From the NCBI GenBank assembly GCA_002215675.1, contig NGFH01000002.1:657887-721886 (forward strand): a stretch of DNA of 64,000 nt, in the 5' to 3' direction. Under the pieces are notes generated by a model. That model was not told where the DNA came from. It did not search any database and worked only from the letters and a program-made list of their open reading frames with translations. This document shows, piece after piece, positions 35,541 through 45,207 of the stretch. The DNA comes from Bacteroidetes bacterium 2013_40CM_41_45. GTDB taxonomy: Bacteria; Bacteroidota; Bacteroidia; AKYH767-A; 2013-40CM-41-45. The translations under genes were made by a program, and so were the position numbers. How positions within the stretch are numbered: the stretch's first letter is position 1; the number at the start of each line of letters is the position of its first letter.

Positions 35541-36545
35541 ATGTTCAGAATAACATTCCGTAAATTATTTTTTGTATCCGCTGTAGCGGCATCGTCATTG
35601 TTCTATTCATGCTCCACCGATATTGATTTGCTGGAGAGCTACAAACCCATTACTGTTGTTTACGGCCTGCTCAATGTACACGACACCATCCAGTACATTA
35701 AAATAAATAAGGCGTTTTTGGGAGAAGGAAATGCGTTGCTCATGGCGCAGCAGAATGATTCCATCAACTACAAGCCGGGTGAACTAAGCGTTCAGCTTCA
35801 GAAAATCAGCCCTTCTACCGGAGAGGTTTTGCAAACCATTGTTTGCGATACAACTACTCAGATTTTGAAAGACGATGGACTATTTTACAACCCATATCAG
35901 ATTCTGTTCAAAACCACAGCTTCCATTGATGAAAACAGCAACTACAAGCTGCTTATAAACCGCTCTGTTGACGGGGCTTTGATATCGGCTGTTACTCCCA
36001 TAGTTAACACTGTAACGGTTGTGTTTCCGCAGCCCAATTCCCTGGTATCATTTTATAATGGCAGTAGTCAAACGTTTCGCACAGTCACTTTAAAATGGAA
36101 ACATGCCGCTAATGCAAACATCTATTCCGCTTCGCTGCGGTTCACGTATTACGATTCGCTTGTGGTTTCACCTTTCACAAAAGACACCGTAAAGCTTGAA
36201 ATGAATTTGCCTGATGTTTTGGCTGAAAATATCACCGTAGGTGATGAAGAGCTCATTGCCATAAATGGAGAAAGTTTTTTCAGCTTTATTCAATCGAGCG
36301 TTCACCCTAATGCTAACGTATATCGTTTTGCAGACAGCAAGCTCGAAATATTTCTTTCTGCCGGCGCCCAGGACCTTAATACTTATATTGACGTGAATAA
36401 ACCCTCTATAGGCCTCATCCAGGAAAAACCGGTCTTCAGCAATGTCACCAACGGAACAGGAATTTTTTCAAGCCGTTGGACTACTAAATTGACGAACGCC
36501 ATGGATGCGGCAACCGTTACCAAGGCAAACCAGATCCTCAATTAA
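35541..36545 (+). CDS. Lipoprotein, DUF4249-like
   Basis: Lipoprotein signal with lipobox SLFYSC. The mature start (TDIDLLESYKPITVVYGLLN, then VHDTIQYIKINKAFLGEG) matches the pattern of DUF4249-type outer-membrane lipoproteins, which often accompany TonB-dependent receptors; none is adjacent here. Beta-rich, 334 residues. The C-terminal GLIQEKPVFSNVTNGTGIFS also occurs in that family. Family assignment is moderate; function unknown. Confidence 0.72.
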   Translation: MFRITFRKLFFVSAVAASSLFYSCSTDIDLLESYKPITVVYGLLNVHDTIQYIKINKAFLGEGNALLMAQQNDSINYKPGELSVQLQKISPSTGEVLQTIVCDTTTQILKDDGLFYNPYQILFKTTASIDENSNYKLLINRSVDGALISAVTPIVNTVTVVFPQPNSLVSFYNGSSQTFRTVTLKWKHAANANIYSASLRFTYYDSLVVSPFTKDTVKLEMNLPDVLAENITVGDEELIAINGESFFSFIQSSVHPNANVYRFADSKLEIFLSAGAQDLNTYIDVNKPSIGLIQEKPVFSNVTNGTGIFSSRWTTKLTNAMDAATVTKANQILN

Positions 36546-36682
36546 AACTTTGTTTTTTGGGTATGTCGTTTTGTCCACCCTTCTAAAATTCCCTCTTTAT
36601 TGCTGTCATTATTTCCAGAATCTTTTAATGGCATAATCATTGAAAAACAGGGTTTATACTTATAAAATTAAAACTGACACAA

Positions 36683-38602
36683 ATGAAAAAAGTAATAGGA
36701 ATTGACCTTGGAACTACCAACTCCTGCGTTGCAGTGATGGAAGGTAACGAACCCGTTGTTATTCCAAACAGCGAAGGGCGCAGAACTACTCCGAGTGTTG
36801 TTGCGTTTCTGGAAAACGGTGAACGCAAAGTGGGTGACCCGGCAAAACGCCAGGCAATAACCAACGCAAAGCATACCGTGTTTTCCATAAAAAGATTTAT
36901 GGGCGAAACATTCGACAGAGTTACTAAAGAAATTGGGCGCGTTCCCTATAAAGTAGAGCGTGGCGAAAACAATACTCCGCGTGTGAAGATTGCCGACCGC
37001 CTTTATACTCCGCAGGAAGTTTCTGCGATGATTCTTCAGAAAATGAAAAAGACCGCTGAAGATTATTTGGGTTCCACCGTAACAGAAGCGGTGATTACTG
37101 TTCCCGCATATTTTAATGACTCGCAGCGCCAGGCAACAAAGGAAGCCGGTGAAATTGCAGGACTCAAAGTTCTGCGTATTATCAACGAGCCCACTGCGGC
37201 AGCGCTTGCTTACGGCCTCGATAAAAAACATAAAGACGAAAAAATTGCCGTCTACGATTTAGGCGGCGGAACATTTGATATCTCCATTCTTGAATTGGGT
37301 GATGGCGTGTTTGAAGTGAAGTCGACCAATGGCGATACGCACCTTGGCGGTGATGATTTCGACCATGAAGTTATCAATTGGCTTGCCGATGAATTCAAGA
37401 AAGAAGAAAATGTTGACCTGCGTAAAGACGTGATGGCATTGCAGCGTTTGAAAGAGGCGGCCGAAAAAGCTAAGATAGAATTGTCGAGCTCGATGGAAAC
37501 GGAAATTAATCTGCCGTACATCACAGCGATTGACGGAGTGCCTAAGCACCTGGTCAAGAAACTTTCACGCGCTAAGTTTGAACAGCTTTGCGATAAGCTT
37601 ATTAAGCAAACCGTAGGCCCGTGTGAGAAAGCCTTAAGCGATGCCGGTCTCAAAGCATCGGACATTGACGAAGTGATTCTCGTTGGCGGTTCAACACGTA
37701 TTCCCGCTATTCAGCAATTGGTTGAAAAGTTTTTTGGTAAAACCCCGCACAAAGGAGTGAATCCCGATGAAGTGGTTGCCATTGGCGCTGCCATACAGGG
37801 CGCTGTGCTCACAGGCGAAGTGAAAGACGTTCTCCTGCTTGACGTTACTCCGCTCTCTCTCGGAATCGAGACACTTGGCGGAGTAGCAACCAAGCTTATT
37901 GAATCCAACACAACCATTCCCACAAAGAAGAGTGAAGTATTTTCCACTGCGTCCGACCAGCAGCCGTCAGTAGAAATACATGTGCTGCAGGGCGAAAGAC
38001 CGATGGCTAAAGACAACCGTACCATAGGGCGTTTCCACTTGGATGGAATTCCGCCCGCACCGCGCGGTATGCCGCAGATTGAAGTTACGTTTGATATTGA
38101 CGCGAACGGAATTCTGCACGTAACGGCAAAAGATAAAGGCACAGGCAAATCGCAAAACATACGCATTGAAGCTTCGTCCGGTTTAAGTGATGATGAAATC
38201 AAACGCATGAAGCACGAAGCCGAAGCCAATGCCGAAACGGACCGCAAAGCCAAGGAAGAAATTGATAAGCTCAACCATGCCGACTCATTAATCTTCCAAA
38301 CCGAAAAGCAACTTACCGAATACGGAGATAAAATTTCTGCCGGCAATAAGGAAAATATCCAGCATGCTTTGAGCGCACTCAAAGATGCTCACAAGAACAA
38401 AGACCTTGCAGGCATAGACAGCGCAACGCAACAGCTTAACACGGCGTGGAGCGCTGCTTCAGAGGAAATGTACAAGGCATCGCAGGCAACGGGCGCACAA
38501 TCGGGAGCAGAGCAGCAACCGCCTTCAGGCGAATCTCAGCCCTCGGGTGATGGCAACGTAACGGACGTGCCTTACGAAGAAGTGAAAGACGAAAAGAAAT
38601 AA
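36683..38602 (+). CDS. dnaK: Chaperone DnaK (Hsp70)
   Basis: ATP-dependent chaperone. [20 protein letters not shown], the [18 protein letters not shown] phosphate loop and [16 protein letters not shown] mark the nucleotide-binding domain; the linker [19 protein letters not shown] leads to the substrate-binding domain, a helical lid, and a disordered tail ending EEVKDEKK. 639 residues, full length. Neither dnaJ, grpE nor hrcA is adjacent, and no CIRCE element is seen upstream. A clear terminator follows. Confidence 0.98.
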   Translation: MKKVIGIDLGTTNSCVAVMEGNEPVVIPNSEGRRTTPSVVAFLENGERKVGDPAKRQAITNAKHTVFSIKRFMGETFDRVTKEIGRVPYKVERGENNTPRVKIADRLYTPQEVSAMILQKMKKTAEDYLGSTVTEAVITVPAYFNDSQRQATKEAGEIAGLKVLRIINEPTAAALAYGLDKKHKDEKIAVYDLGGGTFDISILELGDGVFEVKSTNGDTHLGGDDFDHEVINWLADEFKKEENVDLRKDVMALQRLKEAAEKAKIELSSSMETEINLPYITAIDGVPKHLVKKLSRAKFEQLCDKLIKQTVGPCEKALSDAGLKASDIDEVILVGGSTRIPAIQQLVEKFFGKTPHKGVNPDEVVAIGAAIQGAVLTGEVKDVLLLDVTPLSLGIETLGGVATKLIESNTTIPTKKSEVFSTASDQQPSVEIHVLQGERPMAKDNRTIGRFHLDGIPPAPRGMPQIEVTFDIDANGILHVTAKDKGTGKSQNIRIEASSGLSDDEIKRMKHEAEANAETDRKAKEEIDKLNHADSLIFQTEKQLTEYGDKISAGNKENIQHALSALKDAHKNKDLAGIDSATQQLNTAWSAASEEMYKASQATGAQSGAEQQPPSGESQPSGDGNVTDVPYEEVKDEKK

Positions 38603-38628
38603 AGTAAATTTGTTTTCATGTTACAGAG

Positions 38629-38656
38629 GCGGAAAGTCGAAAGATTTTCCGCTTTT
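38629..38656 (+). terminator. Rho-independent terminator after dnaK
   Basis: Seven-base stem GCGGAAA/TTTCCGC with a ten-base loop, then TTTT. Starts 26 bases after the dnaK stop. Confidence 0.8.
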
Positions 38657-38711
38657 GCTTTGAGATTGACTCGTAGAGGGGGATTTCTTATCTTCGCCCT
38701 CCCTGAAAAAA

Positions 38712-38789
38712 GTTATAAGTTGTACGTTATAAGTTATACGAATTAGTTTCGTCTAGCAAGCGTATAACATATAACATGTAACATATAAC
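38712..38789. repeat. Inverted heptanucleotide arrays forming a hairpin upstream of efp
   Basis: Left arm 38712-38739: GTTATAA, GTTGTAC, GTTATAA, GTTATAC. Right arm 38762-38789: GTATAAC, ATATAAC, ATGTAAC, ATATAAC. The arms are near-complementary over 28 bases with a 22-base loop. The right arm differs at only one base in 28 from the right arm of the element after efp. Confidence 0.92.
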
Positions 38790-38800
38790 GATTTAGAAAA

Positions 38801-39364
38801 ATGGCAACAACGCAGGATTTAAGAAACGGCGCATTTATCCGCTTTAACGGAGAACTCTGCCAGGTGACGGAATTTATTCACCGCACTCCCGGCAACCTCC
38901 GCGCATTTGTGCAAGTGAAAATGAAAAATATGAGGAGCGGGAAAATGCTTGACCACCGCTTTCGCGCAGGCGAAGCAATTGACTTTGTACGTATAGAATT
39001 TAGGGAACTTCAGTACCTGTATGATGACGGAACATTTCTGGTCTGCATGGATAATGAAACCTTTGAACAGCTCCACATCCAGAAGGATTTGTTTGGTGAA
39101 GCCACTTCATTTCTCAAAGAAGGGATGACCGTAAAAATCGCTTTTGAAAATGACCAGGCCATTGCTGCTGAGCCGCCTACCTTTGTAGAGCTTGAAGTCA
39201 CCTACACGGAGCCCGGTCTTCGCGGAGATACTGCCACCAACACATTGAAGCCTGCTAAAGTAGAAACCGGTGCTACTGTTCACGTTCCGCTTTTTGTCAA
39301 TACAGGCGAGGTCATCAAGATTGATACCCGCGACTGGAGCTATGTTGGCAAGGTGAAGCAGTAG
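38801..39364 (+). CDS. efp: Translation elongation factor P
   Basis: Relieves ribosome stalling at polyproline. Three OB/KOW-type domains; 187 residues; C-terminal GEVIKIDTRDWSYVGKVK is characteristic. The domain I loop that normally presents a modified Lys (PGKGQAF in E. coli) or Arg reads HRTPGNLRAF, so the tip residue is Asn with Arg two residues later. Thus neither the EpmA lysylation nor the rhamnosylation target is at the classic position. Flanked on both sides by near-identical heptanucleotide hairpins. Confidence 0.95.
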   Translation: MATTQDLRNGAFIRFNGELCQVTEFIHRTPGNLRAFVQVKMKNMRSGKMLDHRFRAGEAIDFVRIEFRELQYLYDDGTFLVCMDNETFEQLHIQKDLFGEATSFLKEGMTVKIAFENDQAIAAEPPTFVELEVTYTEPGLRGDTATNTLKPAKVETGATVHVPLFVNTGEVIKIDTRDWSYVGKVKQ

Positions 39365-39440
39365 GTTATACGTTATAAGTTATTAGTTATCCGGAAGGAA
39401 GTTTTTTATTGCGTATAACATATAACGTGTAACATATAAC
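39365..39440. repeat. Inverted heptanucleotide arrays forming a hairpin between efp and pabB
   Basis: Left arm 39365-39392: GTTATAC, GTTATAA, GTTATTA, GTTATCC. Right arm 39413-39440: GTATAAC, ATATAAC, GTGTAAC, ATATAAC. Starts directly at the efp stop. The last unit runs into the -7 box of pabB. Confidence 0.92.
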
Positions 39441-39444
39441 TTTG
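39437..39444 (+). promoter_or_regulatory. Promoter -7 box TAACTTTG made from repeat sequence
   Basis: Exact TAnnTTTG match whose TAAC comes from the last heptanucleotide unit. Only five bases separate it from the pabB ATG, so the transcript would be leaderless or nearly so. Confidence 0.5.
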
Positions 39445-39449
39445 TCTGC

Positions 39450-40799
39450 ATGATTCGCCAGGTAAAGAAATATCCGGTTCCTGATGTAAAATCTTTTTTC
39501 CGTAAGCTTTTATTTTACGGCATCAACGCAGAAAAATTCTGCCTGCTCAACAGCAACCGCTCAAAAAATCTTCCTGCGGATAAATATTCATCCTATGATG
39601 TACTTGCAGGCGTTGGCAGCATTGAGGAACTCAATACCGGAAATGATTCTTTTGTTTCATTGCAAAAGTTTCACGAAGAAAAGTGCGATTGGCTTTTCGG
39701 GTTTTTTAGCTATGATTTGAAGAATGAAGCCAATAAGCTGACATCGTCAAATTATGACGGACTGGATTTTCCCGGCATTCATTTTTTCCGTCCCCAATAT
39801 GTAATTGCTCTGCGCGGCAACGAATGTGAAATTCTTTTTGACCCGCAACTTGATAATGAAAAAAGTGCAGACAAGTTGTTTGATGAAATTATTTCAGAAA
39901 AAAACAAGGTAGAAGAAAAATATTTTTTCGAGGGAAATATTGAAATTAAACAGAGAGTAAGCCGGGATTCTTATCTCGAAGTTGTAAAAAATATCCTGGC
40001 TCACATACAGCGGGGCGATGTTTACGAGCTTAACTACTGCCAGGAATTTTATAGCAATGATGCGGTTATCAATCCTGCCGAAACATATTTGCTGCTGAAT
40101 GATTTTTCACCCATGCCTTTTTCCTGTTTCTATCGCCTCGGAAAAAAATATTTAATGTGCGCCAGCCCCGAAAGATTTTTGAAAAAATCGGGAGGCAAAA
40201 TTATCGCACAGCCCATTAAGGGGACCATTGCCCGTGGAAAAAATGAAACAGAAGATTTTCTGCAGAAAGAAAAACTATTGAACGATGAAAAAGAGCGTGC
40301 AGAAAATGTAATGATTGTCGACCTGGTGCGGAATGATTTATCGCGGACTGCAAAAAAGAATTCAGTTCATGTTGAGGAATTATTCGGAATTTATTCTTTC
40401 CCTAACCTGCACCAGATGATTTCAACGGTTGTTTCAGAAATACGAAGCGACATTCAGTGGACGGATGTGATCCGCTATGCTTTCCCCATGGGTTCAATGA
40501 CAGGCGCTCCTAAAATCCGCGCCATGCAGCTGATTGAGCAATATGAAAAAACAAAACGCGGGCTTTTTTCCGGCTCGGTTGGCTATATTACGCCCAATGA
40601 AGATTTTGATTTTAATGTTGTTATCCGGTCCGCGTTGTACGATGCGGAGCGAAAATATCTTTCTTTCATCGCAGGCAGCGCCATCACTGCAAAAAGCAAT
40701 CCTGAAAAAGAATATGAAGAATGTCTTTTGAAAGCGTCTGCTTTTTTTAAAATCTTTTCCGGTGACAGAGAGAAGGCAAAATCGTTTGTCAATGCTTAA
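39450..40799 (+). CDS. pabB: Aminodeoxychorismate synthase component I
   Basis: Chorismate-utilising enzyme for p-aminobenzoate and folate synthesis. The C-terminal chorismate-binding domain has PIKGTIARG, with the Lys that marks PabB (anthranilate synthase has Ala there), then DLVRNDLSR and FPMGSMTGAPKIRAM. A divergent 170-residue N-terminal part is usual in this phylum. No glutaminase (pabA) gene is adjacent. Overlaps tilS by eight bases. Confidence 0.92.
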   Translation: MIRQVKKYPVPDVKSFFRKLLFYGINAEKFCLLNSNRSKNLPADKYSSYDVLAGVGSIEELNTGNDSFVSLQKFHEEKCDWLFGFFSYDLKNEANKLTSSNYDGLDFPGIHFFRPQYVIALRGNECEILFDPQLDNEKSADKLFDEIISEKNKVEEKYFFEGNIEIKQRVSRDSYLEVVKNILAHIQRGDVYELNYCQEFYSNDAVINPAETYLLLNDFSPMPFSCFYRLGKKYLMCASPERFLKKSGGKIIAQPIKGTIARGKNETEDFLQKEKLLNDEKERAENVMIVDLVRNDLSRTAKKNSVHVEELFGIYSFPNLHQMISTVVSEIRSDIQWTDVIRYAFPMGSMTGAPKIRAMQLIEQYEKTKRGLFSGSVGYITPNEDFDFNVVIRSALYDAERKYLSFIAGSAITAKSNPEKEYEECLLKASAFFKIFSGDREKAKSFVNA

Positions 40800-42117
40800 A
40801 GAATTTTTGGAGTTTATCAAAAAGGAGAAACTGTTTTTTCCCTCGGAAAAAATTCTTCTTGCCGTAAGCGGTGGAATGGATTCTGTGGTGATGTGTGAAT
40901 TGTTTTACAAAGCCGGATTTAAGTTTGGAATTGTGCATTGTAATTTTAACCTGAGAGGAAATGAATCAAAAGGGGATGAGGGGTTTGTAAACAAGTTGGC
41001 AACCCGATACGATGTGCCATTTTACCTGGAACAATTTAAAACAAAAAGTTTTGCACGGAGAAAAAATATTTCCATCCAGATGGCCGCACGGGAGTTGCGT
41101 TATACTTTTTTTGAATCGGTAAGAAAAAAGTTCGGGTATGATTATATCGCAACGGCCCATCATAAAAGCGATGTCATTGAAACCATGCTGCTGAATCTTA
41201 CGAGAGGAACAGGCATCAGCGGCTTGCATGGAATTTTGCCAAAACGGAAATATATTATTCGCCCCATACTATTTGCTTCAAGGAAGGAGATTGCAAAATT
41301 TGTTTCCGAAAATAAAATTACGTTCCGTGAAGACTCTTCCAATCAATCCGAAAAATATCAAAGGAACCTGGTGCGAAAGAAAATTATTCCTGTTCTAAAA
41401 AAAATTAACCCCGATTCAGAAAATTCCTTTTACCGGTCAGCACTCAGGATTCGCGATGCCGAGAAATTATTGCTGAATTTTGTAAATCAATTTAAAACGA
41501 AAAATGTCTCTGTCAAAAAGGGCACAACATCTATTTCTATACATGCAGTCACTTCAGTTGCCGGCGGAGAGACGGTTCTTTTCGAATTACTCAGACCGTT
41601 TGGGTTTACTCCGGATGAAGTAGTTCAGGTTTTTGAATCTGCAAAAAGTATTCCCGGAAAGCAATTCTTTTCATCCACGCATCGTTTAATTCGTGATAGA
41701 AAAAAATTTATCGTTACTCCGGTCAAGGAGAGTCATCCCGCTGCGCAAAAAATCACAAAGGCTCCCGCTGAAATAAATTTTAACGAAGAAGTAATTTCGT
41801 TTATCGTTAAAGACACTAAGAAATTCCCTGTTCCTAAAACTTCTGCTGTTTGCTGTATTGATTATGATAAATTGAAGTTTCCATTGGTAATCCGTTCATG
41901 GCGTGAAGGCGATTCATTTGTTCCTCTTGGAATGAAGCACAAAAGAAAAGTAAGCGATTTCCTGATTGACAAAAAAATTCCACTTCACGAAAAAGAAAAA
42001 GTAAAAGTGGTGGAGAGCAATGGAGAAATTATATGTCTTGCAGGTCTTAGGATTAATGACCGTTTCAGAGTAACGGAAAAGACAAAAAAAATTCTTGTTG
42101 TTCAGGGAATGAAATAA
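40792..42117 (+). CDS. tilS: tRNA(Ile)-lysidine synthase
   Basis: Converts C34 of the AUA-reading tRNA-Ile to lysidine; essential for decoding. The PP-loop ILLAVSGGMDSVVM, the GIVHCNFNLRG and ATAHHKSDVIETMLLNLTRG segments mark the N-terminal domain; the C-terminal domain has IRSWREGDSFVPLGMKHKRK and VSDFLIDKKIP. The start ATG at 40792 overlaps the pabB stop; an in-frame upstream codon would extend into pabB and is rejected. 441 residues. Confidence 0.95.
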   Translation: MLKEFLEFIKKEKLFFPSEKILLAVSGGMDSVVMCELFYKAGFKFGIVHCNFNLRGNESKGDEGFVNKLATRYDVPFYLEQFKTKSFARRKNISIQMAARELRYTFFESVRKKFGYDYIATAHHKSDVIETMLLNLTRGTGISGLHGILPKRKYIIRPILFASRKEIAKFVSENKITFREDSSNQSEKYQRNLVRKKIIPVLKKINPDSENSFYRSALRIRDAEKLLLNFVNQFKTKNVSVKKGTTSISIHAVTSVAGGETVLFELLRPFGFTPDEVVQVFESAKSIPGKQFFSSTHRLIRDRKKFIVTPVKESHPAAQKITKAPAEINFNEEVISFIVKDTKKFPVPKTSAVCCIDYDKLKFPLVIRSWREGDSFVPLGMKHKRKVSDFLIDKKIPLHEKEKVKVVESNGEIICLAGLRINDRFRVTEKTKKILVVQGMK

Positions 42118-42128
42118 ACCTAAAGGAT

Positions 42129-42278
42129 GTTTAAATTTATATAAAGGAAATTAGAGGCGGGCTAAAGCCCCAGGTCGTGCCCTTTTCATTGCCGTCAACT
42201 TAAGCTGACGGCAATGAAAGAACTTATTAGTGGCTTTAGCCAAAATTCTATAAGAATTTTTTTAAACAAAATTTAAAC
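42129..42278. repeat. Nested palindromic element, MITE-like, 150 bases
   Basis: Three nested perfect inverted pairs: GTTTAAATTT (42129-42138) with AAATTTAAAC (42269-42278); GGCTAAAGCC (42160-42169) with GGCTTTAGCC (42232-42241); and TTTCATTGCCGTCA (42184-42197) with its complement (42206-42219) around CTTAAG. It fills the gap between convergent tilS and subtilase genes, so it may also terminate transcription. No coding capacity. Confidence 0.85.
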
Positions 42279-42284
42279 AGCTTC

Positions 42285-45104
42285 TCAATATATGACTAGC
42301 TTTTTCACTATCCTGTTTTCAGCCGCTTTCAGCTCGCATAAATAAATCCCGCTGCCCAACCGCGAAGCATCAAAGTTATATTGCCTGCTGCCGGCATTTT
42401 GGTAGCCGTTGAAAATTTCTATTACTTTTTCTCCAAGCACAGAGTAAAGATTTAATTCTACGTTGCTATAAGAAGATAGTGTAACCTGTACAGTACAAAA
42501 ATCTGTTGCGGGATTAGGGAAGCAGATAAAATTATCCGCTAAAACAGGATGTTCAGGGATTCCGGAGCCAATGGAATTAAACTGCTGCTGTGCGCTGTCT
42601 GCCGATGCCTGTAGCTGCAGAAGCGAATCAGCAGCCAGCAATGCAAACGCAATATGAACTGAGTCTCCTCCTGTTACAGCAAAAGGTCCGCTTGAAATCA
42701 TCATAGACACATCTGTAGTATCAGAAGCAAGGCGGGTAAGTGAAGACATAGTCTGATATTTTTCCTGCTTGGTAAAACCGTCATAGATTCCTACGCTTCC
42801 ATTGCTTCCGTCATTATTGAATGCGTAATAATTTACTCCTCCCGGAGTAAGAACTTTAATCCCGCAGAACAAACCACCCGCCTGTGTATCGTGCGCCCAG
42901 CCGAGTTTGCGTGGTGCATCAAACCCCTCTACGTTGGTTGCATAATTAGGAGGAGGTATATCCCAATCGGCATACAAGCCTATATGCAAAGAATTATAAT
43001 TGGTTGCGCTGTTGTTGTAGATTATGTAATCATAAATAATATACTTGGTATGTCCGGAAGCGAGCCATGCGCGCGCGCGGTGTGTTACAGAAATTCCGAG
43101 AGGATAGGTTGCAGAATCATCTTCAAAGATGGTGATGGCATCAAAGTCAGAGACAACAGAAGGAATTTCCTGTCTCACTCTGAGTGTCGGAATAAAATCA
43201 TTCAACACAGAAGTTGCAGGGCTGCCAACGGTGATGTCAGAAACCATAGAATCATTTACTCCAATCACTGTTCCTCCTGAATAAAGCAATGACGGTCCTT
43301 GATGATAAATGAAACCGATTCCCTGTGCCTGCCCGCCATCGTTAAAGCCCAGCCGTCCTTTACTGGTCATAGACGTGCCGACTTCGTTAATCGTGATATT
43401 TATATAATCAACATTGATAAGGAGCTTCATGCATTGCCAGTCAGTATAGGTGCCGTCTGAATAATTAAAAGTGAAATACACGGGCGTATTTACAGGCGGA
43501 CTTCCTGTAATAACAGCTCTGAACGGATTGCTTCGGTTGCTGTCTGCTTCTAACGTATTCATAGCACCGGGATTAAAGACGCTGTCGAGAAAACTGATAT
43601 ATGGTGATGAAGATGAAAGCATGATGGTGAGATTGGATAAGGGGCTTAGATAATTTGTAAACAGAGCGCTGATGCGCAACGTATCACCCACAACAAACGC
43701 ATTATCGTTATTGTCTGTAATGCTGATGCCGGTTGCTCTTGCAGAAGATACCGAATCTGTAAGAGCACGGAATATATTCAAGCGTCCTTTGCCGAGCAGA
43801 TGAAAATAAGGAGCATTACCGCTTACCGTATCCAGGTTATCGCTTGTAATGCGGAGACGTTCGCCAATCTGTAAAGCGTTTAATGAGGGAAATTGTTTTT
43901 TCACCAGTGCCGCCGCCGCTGTTGCCTGCGGTGCGGCTTCAGAAGTTCCGCCAGATACAATCATAATAGTGCTGGCAGGGGCGATAGACCAAATTAAATC
44001 TCCGGGACAACTTATATCGCACGTGCAGCCAAAGCTGGAACCTGTCCAGCGATTATCAGCGGTATCGGAACCGGCAATGGAGAGTACGTTTTCGTAAGAT
44101 GCAGGATAGAAAGGAGATTCGTCCTGGTTGTTTCCGGCTGCGCCTACTACGAGACAATTTTTATTGAACGTTGCATAGTTAACTGCATCCTGCCCGAATT
44201 GTGAGCCACCAAATCCGCCCCATGAGCAATTCACCGCAATGCAATTATGGTCGGCTGCATAAATAATTCCGGCTTCTCCGTTCACAATAGAATTTGCGTT
44301 TGAAGCGCACCTGATAGGAAGAAATTTTGTATTGAATCCGACACCGGCTCCATCGGTAATGTTATCAACCTGCGCACAAGCTACTCCGGCAACAAAAGTT
44401 CCGTGCAGCGGAACAGGTCCGTAAACATCATTGTCGTTCGTGGCGACATTCCATCCATAATAATTATCCGTATATCCGTCACCGTCATCATCTACGCCAT
44501 TGATGGGGTCAGCCGTATTGTATTTAATTCTTGGTTGAAGGTCGGGATGAGAAGTATCGAAGCCTGTATCGGTAATGCCGATGACAATGGTTGAATCGCC
44601 CTGGTTAATGTCCCACGCCTGTATGGCATGGATTTTTGCAAGGTGATATTGAATTACAAATCCCGTATCGTTCGGAATGTAGAGAGGCTTGTAAATATAG
44701 CTGGGTTCAGCATAAATTAATTTGCCGCTTGCCATGAGCACATTGATTGCTTTTTCTATCGGCACACCTGAATCATAATTAAGCTGCCAGATTAATGACA
44801 GGTCAACGAGAAGCTGTCCGTCTGCATTTCTTTTTGTTACAGGCGGCTGATGGTTTGGAAAAAGTTTTTTTACGCTTTTTGTTTTAAGAGAAGAAAAAGT
44901 TTTTTCGAGTGATGCATCATGAATAGATGACGAACGAAATTCCGGCTTTAGCTTGAAAATAATTTTTCCTTTTTCGTAATCGTTTGCCGTTACCTTTTCG
45001 GGCAGCTTAAAAGTATTTGCAGGTGAAAATTTTTGTTGTGCTGATGTGTGAAATGAAAATAATGCTGCTGCAACTAAAGCGATAAAAGTATTTTTTATCT
45101 GCAT
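42285..45104 (-). CDS. Secreted S8 family subtilisin-like protease with T9SS sorting domain
   Basis: Serine protease. A signal peptide (TFIALVAAALFSFHTSAQ) and a propeptide-like region of about 140 residues precede the catalytic domain, which has Asp in IGITDTGFDTSHPD, His in LHGTFVAGVACA and Ser in GGTSEAAPQATAAAA. About 380 residues of beta-rich domains follow, then a type-A sorting domain (NFICFPNPATDFCTVQV to IVKKLVIY). 939 residues. Exported digestion of external protein is the likely role. Confidence 0.94.
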   Translation of the reverse strand: MQIKNTFIALVAAALFSFHTSAQQKFSPANTFKLPEKVTANDYEKGKIIFKLKPEFRSSSIHDASLEKTFSSLKTKSVKKLFPNHQPPVTKRNADGQLLVDLSLIWQLNYDSGVPIEKAINVLMASGKLIYAEPSYIYKPLYIPNDTGFVIQYHLAKIHAIQAWDINQGDSTIVIGITDTGFDTSHPDLQPRIKYNTADPINGVDDDGDGYTDNYYGWNVATNDNDVYGPVPLHGTFVAGVACAQVDNITDGAGVGFNTKFLPIRCASNANSIVNGEAGIIYAADHNCIAVNCSWGGFGGSQFGQDAVNYATFNKNCLVVGAAGNNQDESPFYPASYENVLSIAGSDTADNRWTGSSFGCTCDISCPGDLIWSIAPASTIMIVSGGTSEAAPQATAAAALVKKQFPSLNALQIGERLRITSDNLDTVSGNAPYFHLLGKGRLNIFRALTDSVSSARATGISITDNNDNAFVVGDTLRISALFTNYLSPLSNLTIMLSSSSPYISFLDSVFNPGAMNTLEADSNRSNPFRAVITGSPPVNTPVYFTFNYSDGTYTDWQCMKLLINVDYINITINEVGTSMTSKGRLGFNDGGQAQGIGFIYHQGPSLLYSGGTVIGVNDSMVSDITVGSPATSVLNDFIPTLRVRQEIPSVVSDFDAITIFEDDSATYPLGISVTHRARAWLASGHTKYIIYDYIIYNNSATNYNSLHIGLYADWDIPPPNYATNVEGFDAPRKLGWAHDTQAGGLFCGIKVLTPGGVNYYAFNNDGSNGSVGIYDGFTKQEKYQTMSSLTRLASDTTDVSMMISSGPFAVTGGDSVHIAFALLAADSLLQLQASADSAQQQFNSIGSGIPEHPVLADNFICFPNPATDFCTVQVTLSSYSNVELNLYSVLGEKVIEIFNGYQNAGSRQYNFDASRLGSGIYLCELKAAENRIVKKLVIY

Positions 45105-45173
45105 AAATTTTCTTTAGGATAAAGGTAGCGAATATTCGCCCAACGGGGTTTTTGATATATCTGTCAGGATGAA

Positions 45174-45189
45174 TCCGTCAGCTGACGGA
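45174..45189. repeat. Perfect 16-base palindrome TCCGTCAGCTGACGGA
   Basis: Lies between the subtilase start and the DHFR-like gene stop. The adjoining GTCAGGAT resembles the hairpin at 46592. May be a repeat remnant, terminator or operator; the DHFR gene stop lies about 20 bases away. Confidence 0.6.
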
Positions 45190-45207
45190 CTGATATTTTA
45201 TTTCTCC

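Noticed and set aside
36546-36682. CIRCE/HrcA operator before dnaK
   Set aside because: The TTAGCACTC inverted repeat is absent.
38712-39440. CRISPR-like regularly spaced repeats
   Set aside because: The repeats are seven bases long, contiguous without spacers and inverted in pairs; no cas gene is present.
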